DNA from: Diphasiastrum complanatum
Lineage: Eukaryota > Streptophyta > Lycopodiopsida > Lycopodiales > Lycopodiaceae
Reading direction: 5' to 3'
Assembly (NCBI GenBank): GCA_029204225.1
Contig: CM055105.1
Coordinates: forward strand, 50,259,048-50,323,047
Length of the DNA: 64,000 bases
The notes under the pieces were generated by a model. The model saw nothing but the letters and a program-made list of their open reading frames with translations. It had not been told where the DNA came from and ran no database searches. Position 1 is the stretch's first letter, and every line of letters begins with the position of its first letter. Both the position numbers and the translations under genes were made by a program. This document shows positions 56,701 to 64,000 of the stretch, piece after piece.

Positions 56701-56856
56701 AGGGAGTGTCCTCCATCTGCTATTTTGGATGCGTTGAGGGATGAAACAATGTATGATCCCAGAAGGCGAATTGAGGTGGCACAGAACAAAGCCTGCTACA
56801 TTCCTCAACTTCTGCAAACTCGCAAACTCTTATCATATTCAACTGCAAAGGTTTAA
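53790..56856 (+). CDS. Cytosolic NAD-dependent glycerol-3-phosphate dehydrogenase (GPDHC1 type), 5 exons
   Basis: Exons 53790-54441, 54583-54804, 55018-55265, 55466-55605 and 56703-56856; all introns begin GT and end AG. The exons sum to 1,416 nt (471 residues plus TAA). The enzyme interconverts dihydroxyacetone phosphate and glycerol 3-phosphate using NAD(H) in the cytosol, supplying glycerolipid backbones and helping redox balance. Evidence: Rossmann motif [12 protein letters not shown] (residues 45-55), K-D/A-D-I-V-x-N-G-L-P-S-T, then [16 protein letters not shown] and the catalytic lysine in [12 protein letters not shown] (K284). T-N-E-S-A-T-S-K and K-G-R-N-A-W-Y-G follow. Length and layout match plant GPDHC1 proteins (about 460 residues). 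The Met at 53790 is the first in frame; a second Met is at codon 3. No targeting peptide is apparent. It is the only intact host gene in the window. Confidence 0.95.
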
Positions 56857-56970
56857 TGATCGATGATCTTCTGAGAATTGAAGTTTTACAGAACAAAGCC
56901 TGCTACATTCCTCAACCTCTTCAAACTCACAAACCCTACCTATTCAGCTGCAAAGGCTTCACTGATGATT
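56781..56970 (+). repeat. Duplication of the last-exon end in the 3' UTR
   Basis: About 85 bp from 56781 (ACAGAACAAAGCCTGC... to the stop region) recur at 56888-56970 with a 107-bp offset and several differences. The second copy lies after the TAA, so it does not alter the protein. Confidence 0.9.
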
Positions 56971-57036
56971 TGTAACCTTGTTTCTCCATTTTAAGTTTGA
57001 AGTTTCCAAAATCGGGATACTAACCAGTCTACAACA

Positions 57037-57042
57037 AATAAA
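57037..57042 (+). terminator. Candidate poly(A) signal
   Basis: AATAAA about 180 bp after the dehydrogenase stop codon. The first such hexamer downstream that I see. Confidence 0.4.
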
Positions 57043-58464
57043 AAATCTCTTACTGACAACAAGTTTGTTAGCATTTTGGAGATCCTATTTGGAAGTCTTG
57101 GCCATGTGGAAATTTATTAATTGTAACATGCTTTGGTTGCTGCCCCACCATCTTGTATACAGTCAATGCTCGATGAAGTGGAGAGGCTTGCTCTTTTAAG
57201 CAGCAGTAATATTAGCTGCAAGTGTATGATTGATTCTTTGATAGGAAGGAGCACAGGCCCTGTGGGCAAAACTTCCACTACTAGGAAACTGCTGGTTTTT
57301 GGTGTTCAACTTGGTACTTTTTAATGTTTGTTATTGTCATCTTTTTCTTTTTGCTTTTGACAAGTTTAGTTGAAGTTGGCCATAACTAACTATAGTGCAA
57401 TGACATTCTGTTCTTAGTCCCCCATGTGGATCATGGAATGATTTTTGTAGCACAGATTTTTCAGTTATGTCAGAGGCATTGGAGCTAAAGATTTATGCAC
57501 TTTTTCACTACAAACACAAGCTGTAAAGAAGTGCAAATCCTTTTGTAACTACAAAATGGTTGTCGAGGTTGGTAGTAAAGTCCCTGGTCAATTCTTACTT
57601 GCAGATCAAACATCTTTGAAGTACATGTCAACTGGAGCTCTAACACTTTTTTGGCATCGAATGGCAAGTTAGCAATGATCAGGTGGATTTTACAGGAAGG
57701 ACACCTCACACATTTTGCAAATCAACAGCATCCCACACATTGGTTTTTAATTACTGTTGTAAAAGTGATGCACAATAATCCTGTGTGCAAGAGGTTGCAC
57801 TCCCCATGGCTGCTCCTGAAGATTTCCTTGTTTGGGATGTGCCCTTTTAACAGCGACTTTTTGGGATTTGCCATTTTAACGGCCACTTTTTACTCATTAG
57901 CATGGGGGTTTAATTTTTTTGTGAGTTTTTTGTGCCATTGGAAAGTTGTGACGATCAACCAAAGTCATACCTCAAAGTTGTTTGTGCCATTGGAAAGTAA
58001 CGATCAACCAAAGTCATACCTCAAATTTGTTTATGGGTAGAAACATCGATAAGTGGTTGACACAATGTTATATATACACTTGATTGACTCATCTTTCTAT
58101 GATTCAGGTATTTGATTAAATTTATTACTTGCTGCCATTGCGTTGTAGCTTAATTCTGTTGGAACTTACAAGAGTTCTACGGCCTTTGTTATGCTCCAAT
58201 ATAGTTTGCAAAAGGCATGAAAAGAGTATATAGAACTTCGAATTTAGGATGTAAGATGCTAAACCAATAGAGGCTATGAGACAAGGTCATAGTTTGCGAG
58301 ATCGATGTGCACAAGCTTTTGCTCTGCTAGTGTGATGGAATTATCCCTTCAAAAAATGATGGAGAGTTCCAAAGAAGCGAGGCCTCATAAAAAAACTTAT
58401 GTCACATCATGTTATGCGCCAAGGTAGAATCAATATATGGTAATGAGAGCAAAAATAGAAAGTG
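57043..58464. other. No recognisable gene; local duplications
   Basis: A coding-like stretch at 57165-57320 (M-L-D-E-V-E-R-L-A-L-L) is preceded by TACAG and followed by a GT, so it could be a lost exon, but no partner exon is found. Two tandem duplications lie at 57843-57895 (~30-bp units) and 57931-58030 (~52-bp units). The rest is non-coding. Confidence 0.5.
57931..58030. repeat. ~52-bp tandem duplication
   Basis: TGTGCCATTGGAAAGT and AACGATCAACCAAAGTCATACC are repeated, with units starting at 57931 and 57983. Confidence 0.9.
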
Positions 58465-59070
58465 TGTTGGAATTCGATGCTCAGCCTCAATTTCCTTTAA
58501 TAATGAGCATCCTGAAAAACCAGAAACAAAAGGCTCAAATTCTGAACAGAGGATTGAAAATTTCAGGATCAAATTTTCTGGAATTTTTCAATATTGGATC
58601 AACTCAAAAAATTCTATATTTTTTGAGTTAGTGTATATTTTTTGATACTTGTAAGTTTCGATATTGTCGGTTTAAAATATGATCCAACGACTTCGCGTTG
58701 ACAGTCCACCCACTCTGTCCATGCATTAATTGTAATGAGGCGGGTGTAATAATTGCAACGAAAGGTAGTTGTAGATATTTTGTGGGATATCAATCCTAGA
58801 ATTTTCATCAGAAAACTTCTTTTGATTATTGGAGTTCTTGTAGCCAACGTTATCATGCTCAACGACTGTAAGCTGAGGTTATCACTTCAAGCATTGTACT
58901 CACTGTTTGATATTAATAAGAGTGCAAAATTCTCAGTCTCACTACTATATCATTTCATTGAGCATTTGTGTGAATCATTCCTTTTGAACGTTCTGCTGTT
59001 GTTTGTGGCGCTTCGGATCCTACACCAAGCTCGCTCATCAGCTTTCGCTCATTCTAACTGATTTCCGACA
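58465..59070 (+). repeat. copia 5' LTR (plus), 606 bp
   Basis: Starts TGTTGGAATTCG and ends ATTTCCGACA directly before a PBS. Same termini as the minus-strand copia LTR at 44955-46108, but sequence differs, so it is a related family. Confidence 0.75.
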
Positions 59071-59082
59071 TGGTATCAGAGC
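59071..59082 (+). promoter_or_regulatory. Primer-binding site, tRNA-iMet type
   Basis: TGGTATCAGAGC, a perfect match to the usual copia/gypsy iMet PBS, directly after the LTR. Confidence 0.9.
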
Positions 59083-59210
59083 GGGCTGTTCAGTAATCTG
59101 CACATTGTCTATGGATTATCAAGTCTTGTTTCTAACAAGTTGTACTAGCAAGCGCGCAACCAACAATATCTCAAAATCGTTGTTTCTACCAACGATCTCG
59201 CTCAACCAGA

Positions 59211-60083
59211 ATGGATTCATCTACTAGTGCTTCTCTAATCGATAGACTCGATGGGAGTAACTACTATCTCTAAAAGTTCAAAATGAAGGTCATACTACTA
59301 GCCAAGGAATTGTGAGACATTGTTGATGGCACAGAAGTTAAACTTGAAGGTGATGCAGTCACTATCACCAAATGGAGACTGAAAGATGACAAGGCTTTTG
59401 CCATGATCACTCTCAACATCAAAGACAATCAAAGCAATCACATACGTGCTGCTCAGACTGCTAAGGATGCATGGGATGTCCTAGCAACCCTCTACGATAT
59501 CAGCAGAGACATCTCCTCCAAACTCCATTTGAGGAAGAAATTCTTCATCTTGAGAATGTCTGAAGCAATAAGTGTTTCGAGCCATATCAACACTTTCCAA
59601 AATCTTATGGAGCAGATGACTGCAACTGGCTCAGTCATAGAAGATAACGATGCTGTCATGACTCTATTATCGAGTCTTTTTGAGGCCTATGAGAATTGGG
59701 TCCTAGCAATTTCGATCCAAGAGAAGATCACTCTTTCAAGAGTGATTTCATTACTTCAACAAGAGGAGGCCAGAAGATATGCAAACTCCTCAAGCACAGG
59801 GTCAGATCCTCAAGAACTATATTCCAAAAATTAGAAGTTTAGATCCAAAAAGAAGAGCAATATGCAGTCAAGATCGAATTTTGACTCAAGCTCGAATTTT
59901 GGCTGAGGGTCGGATTCTGGCTCAAGGTCGAATTCGAACTCTTCATCTTTCCAACCAAAGCAGAAACTATTTTGCACATACTGCAAGAGAACTGGACATG
60001 AAATCAAGGACTGCAGAACTTTGAAATTCAACAATGAGAAGAAGAAGCATTTCAAGTTCGGAAGCAATGAATCAACATTGTGA
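59211..60083 (+). pseudogene. copia gag with zinc knuckle, broken (copy 3)
   Basis: ATG at 59211, then L-I-D-R-L-D-G-S-N-Y-Y-L with TAA for the conserved Trp, A-K-E-L with TGA for the next Trp, a long intact core (A-W-D-V-L-A-T-L-Y-D-I, F-F-I-L-R-M-S-E, Y-E-N-W-V), and a Ser/Asn-rich stretch after a TAG near 59832. It ends with a zinc knuckle CTYCKRTGHEIKDC (about 59975-60016). It stops at TGA 60081-60083, where LTR sequence begins; protease and pol are absent. This is the longest of the four related gag fragments. Confidence 0.88.
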
Positions 60084-60085
60084 AT

Positions 60086-60634
60086 TGTGAAGAAGTTGAG
60101 TGTTATTACCCGACGCTTCTTGCGCTCTTATCAAGCAGATCATTCACAATCAGAAAGTATTGTTGTTAGCTCTCTAGATTTAAAGCTTGAACTCTCTTGA
60201 GCATTCTAGCTCAGTCTTTTGGAGATTTATTTTAGAGTTGCTATCGCGCTACTACTTATAAACAGAGCTGCTTATTATCAGACTTATTCTCAGTTACTCA
60301 GAGGCAACTTAGAGTGCGCGATTTTTATCCACTATTGTTTTGCGCTCATTAGCATTTGATTTTGTTTTTCTGAATCAATACTATCTTCTTATTGCATTCA
60401 GTATATGTCAGAATGCATGCATCTCTATATCGCTTTTGTAACTGATAGAAATTGTCTAAGATTCAATACTTTATGTTTGGCTACGTAATCACTTAGTATC
60501 TAGCAATTTCAAAGTTAGTTGCTAAAGATTGAATGTGATTTTCATCACTACTGCTTTCTTTAATTTTTGATAGGCATAGTCATGCATTGGAAGTAGGAAG
60601 TTTTCGCTTTACATTATCTATTCTATTTCCGACA
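60086..60634 (+). repeat. copia LTR (plus), 5' truncated
   Basis: Homologous to the minus-strand fragments at 23180-23640 and 45290-45620, and to 21235-21448. It ends TTTCCGACA before a PBS. Its start is fused to the end of the preceding gag fragment. Confidence 0.8.
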
Positions 60635-60646
60635 TGATATCAGAGC
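60635..60646 (+). promoter_or_regulatory. Primer-binding site, tRNA-iMet type
   Basis: TGATATCAGAGC directly after the LTR end CCGACA. Confidence 0.85.
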
Positions 60647-60843
60647 GTTGATTCTTCTTCAGGGCCTAATACTATTTCGATATTAGAGCGAAAGCTCTAA
60701 TATTTGATATCTTTCGCAATATCAAATTGATATCATATTCTTCAGTTCCTTTCATCGTTTCAGTATCAAAGAATTGATTTCCTATTGTTGGCTAATTTAC
60801 TACATCTTAGCGTCATCGATACAATCGATAGACTAAGTTCCAG

Positions 60844-61309
60844 ATGGATTCTCAAGGTAAAGCTGGTCTTATTGTAGACAAGCTGAATGGATCCAATTAT
60901 CATTTGTGGAAATTTAAGATGAAGACCTTGCTAATTGCCAATGAGTTATGAGATGTTGATAGAGGTACAGAAGTAAACCCTGAAGACGACATAGAAGACT
61001 CAAAGTGGAAATCGAAGGATGGTAAAGCTTTCGCGCTTATTATCCTCAATCTATCAGATACACATATTGGACACATAGATGAAGCTAAAACTTCAAAAGA
61101 TGTTTGGGACATCCTAAACTCACTATATGACGTGAGGGACGTAACTACTAAGTTACATGTACGAAGGAAATTATTCACATTCAAGATGTCTAATAGTGAT
61201 TCTCTTCAGAGTCACATTAACCAGTTTAAGAATCTCTTGCAACAAATGGCAATTGTACGATCAGTCATAGATGATCAAGACACAATTATGACATTGCTTT
61301 CAAACTTGC
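60844..61309 (+). pseudogene. copia gag fragment (UBN2-like), copy 4
   Basis: ATG at 60844. D-K-L-N-G-S-N-Y-H-L-W keeps the first conserved Trp, but A-N-E-L is followed by TGA for Trp (near 60948). Then V-W-D-I-L-N-S-L-Y-D-V-R-D and I-N-Q-F-K-N-L-L-Q-Q-M. It is cut at 61309 by a gypsy LTR in the opposite orientation. Confidence 0.87.
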
Positions 61310-62032
61310 TGTTGCGCCGGCGCCTCAAAGGGCGCTGAGACTTGAGCGGTTTCCCCAACACGTGCTTAAGTCTAACATTCATCCATCATGCACTTACGTA
61401 AAAGCCAACTCAGAAACGTAACAAGATTAACCATTCAGACTTAAGAAAACTGGAATCCCAACCAACCCGAAAGCCAACTCAGAATCCGTCCCCAAAAGGT
61501 AACCAAAGGCAAAGACAAGCCACACATGAAACCCAAGGCACAGTGGTCGCCAAACTGACCATTTGGCAAAGCGGCAAGCCCCATGTCGATGACAGGGACC
61601 CTTAGGCGCCAGCGACGCAAAAAGGTTGTAGTATGGGTCCTTCCACTTGGACTTGTCCCAGAGGCAAAACTGAAATGGTAATCATCCCCAAGGATCAACT
61701 TTATTAGATTTGGAAGAGGTTACATTCATACATAAACTGACTGGTCTTGGGGCCACCAACACGTGCTGGGCATTGTGCCTGGCTCGTGCTAGTAGAGGGA
61801 GCTGAGACCTGGCGACTGGATTCCTGGCGCTGGTTGAGCTGGCCAAGTTTCTGTTTGCCGGACTCCACCTATAGTTCTACTGTGATTCGGCGCACCCCCT
61901 CTGGTTTGAAACATAGTGCTTTCTGGTAAAGCACGCTTTTTAGGACTTAGTTTTTATTTTGCTGATTAAGCCTGGCAGAATTAGTCTGGCTCCCGGACAT
62001 GGGTCCCGGGAGCCATCCCGGTGGCCGAATCA
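61310..62032 (-). repeat. gypsy LTR, probably solo
   Basis: On plus it runs TGTTGCGCCGG...GGCCGAATCA, i.e. TG...CA on the minus strand. Same family as 44261-44954. It is flanked by ACTTGC on both sides (61304-61309 and 62033-62038). No PBS or polypurine tract adjoins it, which fits a solo LTR made by LTR-LTR recombination. The gag beyond it is only weakly recognisable, so a truncated element is the alternative. Confidence 0.7.
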
Positions 62033-62602
62033 ACTTGCTTTCCTGACTAGGCCATGACTCAAGCTCCAGAACTAGCTCATGACTTGTGACTACTTGACTA
62101 ACTCACCAGAGGTCGGAGGCTCAGTCCTTGACGTTCTAACTTGCTCTGGAACCTTAGAGAGTGTCACCCCTTTGAGTCTTAAAGGGCACGTTGGGTGCAC
62201 CCGAGTCAGCTTTACAACATCCTCTCCTCGTTTAAGAAAGCTGATGTCCTCATCAGGGCCAAACTAGAACCTAAGACTCATGGCACGGGCTTTATTCACC
62301 GGCCAGACTTTATTCACATATACAAGGGCACGGGCTTGATTCACCGGCCAAAGGAAACCAACTGTAAAGAGAAGTAATGATATTGTGTTTGCACCCAGCA
62401 CATGAAAAGTGTGGATCTAGTTCACTTACGTAAAACCTGTGTAAAGCTGCTGCACTTAGTCATTAGACTAAAGCTCACTCCTCGATGAGAAATGCGGCTT
62501 ATTTTATTAACATGAAAGAAAAAGGTACTTACGGCTCCTCTCAGATATGTCATTTTCATCGCACGTCTGGATGAGTCCCCTAGGACTCCAGATATTTCGA
62601 TT
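62033..62602. other. No recognisable gene; short duplication
   Basis: Spacer between the LTR and the gag-protease ORF. CACGGGCTT(T/G)ATTCACCGGCC occurs twice (about 62282-62304 and 62329-62351). Confidence 0.5.
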
Positions 62603-62899
62603 GGTCACCCAGGTTGAGCTCCTTGAGCTCTGCATCGGCACTTAGATTCACCTCTGATGTAGAAGCTGCAGACAATGTTGGCTCCATTTGACCTCACGTC
62701 AGCTGGTTTGTCACTGTTGGATGTCCTTCGTTAAAGAAGTGAGCTTTCGCTTGGTCACACAAGTTGAGCTCCTTGAGCTCTGCATCGGCACTTGAATTCA
62801 CCTTTGATGTAGAGACTGTAGGCAATGTTGGCTCCATTTGGTCCCGTGTCAGCTGGTCTGTCACTGTTGGCTGTCCTTCTTTAAAGAGGTGAATGAGAT
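62603..62899. repeat. 150-bp tandem duplication
   Basis: Units start at 62603 and 62753 (TGGTCACCCAGGTTGAGCTC / TGGTCACACAAGTTGAGCTC) and stay similar to about 62890. The right unit is inside the gag-protease ORF and duplicates the segment around its stop. Confidence 0.9.
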
Positions 62900-64000
62900 T
62901 GGGAGGGATGGTGGGCTCAGGTTCATTTGTGTCGTTCTTTTCTAGTTGGTCCCCTGGCACAACTCTGACGACACAAGGTCTCCTGCCATTATATAATAAC
63001 ACAAGGTTAACCCCTTCTGCCAAGAAGGCCACCACATGTTCGTTAAACCAGCTTAATCCCAAAATAGCGTCGAAGGCATCCATCTTGAAGATTGTGAACG
63101 TTAGTCGATTCTTCCAGGTTCCTAGGGAGATTGGTAAGTTGGTTGCCAATCTACAAGTGGTCATTGTACCTTTCACGATCTCCACACAAATAGGAGTCAC
63201 ATTTTCTTCACATTGGATGTCCAATTCCCCTGTCGGTTTTTCTGACAAGTAGTTATGTGACGCCCCCAGGTCTACCATGAAGTAAATGATCATGCCTTGA
63301 ATACAGCCTTTCAGGTACAATAACTTTGATACTCTCGCAGGAGTCGCCATAAGATGTTCACGATACGTCGCAAGTGCCCCTATCTGTTGTAAGGCATTCA
63401 GGTCAGACTCCGTCAAATCCGTTTCTAGGTCCTCTTCGTCATCCTGTTCACCATCTTCTTGATCAAATGCCTCTCTCTCCATCCTATCAAATCCTTCAAT
63501 GGCAGCCATGATTTGCTTGTTCAATGGTTTGGGGCATGACCTCCAAGAGTGACCTTGCTGATGACAGTTGAAGCAGTGCGTGGAACTGCCCACTGTTGGT
63601 GAGCTATTGCTGTGACTAGTTGAAGGTCCAACATTGTTTCTTCTCTGGAACATGTTTCCTCCATTGTTGCCTTGGTTGCCAAACCCTGTTTTTGTTGGGA
63701 ATTTGTTCATGCTACTCGAGACTTGGTTGCCATTTGAGGCTGAGTCCCCCCTTGAAAAGAAGCTCGGACTCAGTCTGGATCCACTAAATACTCTTGCTGA
63801 GGTTGCGAGAACAGCTGGTGCCAATGTGCTCTCATAATCACAAACCATTTCAGCCGCTTGAATAGTTGAATTGAAATCATGGGGCATGTAGCTGTCTATT
63901 GCACACCGGGTCCAAGACTGCATTCCAGACAAGAGGTAATGAGTTTTGTCCGCCTCGGGCATATCTTCAATAACCCATACACTCTGTCTAAATTTATTGA
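62694..64000 (-). CDS. gypsy gag-protease fragment, running off the right edge
   Basis: Open to the window end on the minus strand; the Met at 63962 is internal because the frame continues upstream (Q-S-V-W-V-I-E-D). In order: capsid C-terminal helix region (about 63962-63800), zinc knuckle CFNCHQQGHSWRSC (about 63572-63531), acidic linker, then an aspartic protease with F-M-V-D-L-G-A-S-H-N-Y-L-S (about 63270) and F-D-A-I-L-G-L-S-W-F. The usual D-S/T-G-A motif reads D-L-G-A, so activity is doubtful. The frame ends at 62694 in a duplicated segment, before any RT. It would normally be part of a Gag-Pol polyprotein; here it is a 3'-truncated fragment. Confidence 0.85.
   Translation of the reverse strand, partial: NKFRQSVWVIEDMPEADKTHYLLSGMQSWTRCAIDSYMPHDFNSTIQAAEMVCDYESTLAPAVLATSARVFSGSRLSPSFFSRGDSASNGNQVSSSMNKFPTKTGFGNQGNNGGNMFQRRNNVGPSTSHSNSSPTVGSSTHCFNCHQQGHSWRSCPKPLNKQIMAAIEGFDRMEREAFDQEDGEQDDEEDLETDLTESDLNALQQIGALATYREHLMATPARVSKLLYLKGCIQGMIIYFMVDLGASHNYLSEKPTGELDIQCEENVTPICVEIVKGTMTTCRLATNLPISLGTWKNRLTFTIFKMDAFDAILGLSWFNEHVVAFLAEGVNLVLLYNGRRPCVVRVVPGDQLEKNDTNEPEPTIPPNLIHLFKEGQPTVTDQLTRDQMEPTLPTVSTSKVNSSADAELKELNLCDQAKAHFFNEGHPTVTNQLT

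Overview
This is nuclear DNA of a land plant with a large, repeat-rich genome. The evidence is one intron-containing housekeeping gene with GT-AG introns, set in dense nested plant LTR retrotransposons (Ty1/copia and Ty3/gypsy) with tRNA-iMet and tRNA-Asp type primer-binding sites. Long LTRs, a LINE remnant and a CACTA transposase remnant would fit a gymnosperm, fern or other large-genome plant, but the sequence alone does not settle the lineage. I see no bacterial, phage or organellar segment, no CRISPR array and no tRNA or rRNA gene.

Layout. 1-1.73 kb: no recognisable gene; simple repeats, ending in a (GA)n tract. 1.84-3.6 kb: 3' part of a decayed LINE (minus). 3.95-4.31 kb: fragment of a CACTA/TNP2 transposase (minus). 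4.42-17.85 kb: a Ty3/gypsy chromovirus with both LTRs and a TCAAT target duplication. Inside it, at 8.12-16.07 kb, sits a second element with LTRs up to 3.7 kb and little coding capacity. 17.85-23.6 kb: copia scraps (integrase, gag, LTR pieces). 23.6-about 41.3 kb: a decayed Athila/Tat-like gypsy element (tRNA-Asp type PBS at 24.29 kb, gag with four zinc knuckles, an integrase C-terminal piece, and an accessory ORF ending in a coiled coil). A young, almost intact 6.2-kb copia element (33.8-39.96 kb, LTRs about 1 % different, 5-bp target duplication) splits that accessory ORF. 41.4-50.2 kb: a mosaic of truncated copia and gypsy pieces on both strands. 50.2-53.4 kb: non-coding, with a 34-bp poly(C) run and an A-rich tandem array.

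The only convincing host gene is at 53,790-56,856 (+). It has five exons whose lengths sum to 1,416 nt, giving a 471-residue cytosolic NAD-dependent glycerol-3-phosphate dehydrogenase of the plant GPDHC1 type. After it come two more copia gag fragments with LTRs (58.5-61.3 kb), a gypsy LTR that looks solo (61.3-62.03 kb), and the gag-protease part of another gypsy element running off the right edge (minus).

The genes do not form a pathway. The window is a TE graveyard around one metabolic gene, and its main interest is in layered insertions, deletion scars with microhomology, deamination-type nonsense codons and an unassigned retroelement accessory protein. I found no convincing new cellular system. 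The accessory ORF and the long-LTR element with a coiled-coil ORF are the least explained coding material.
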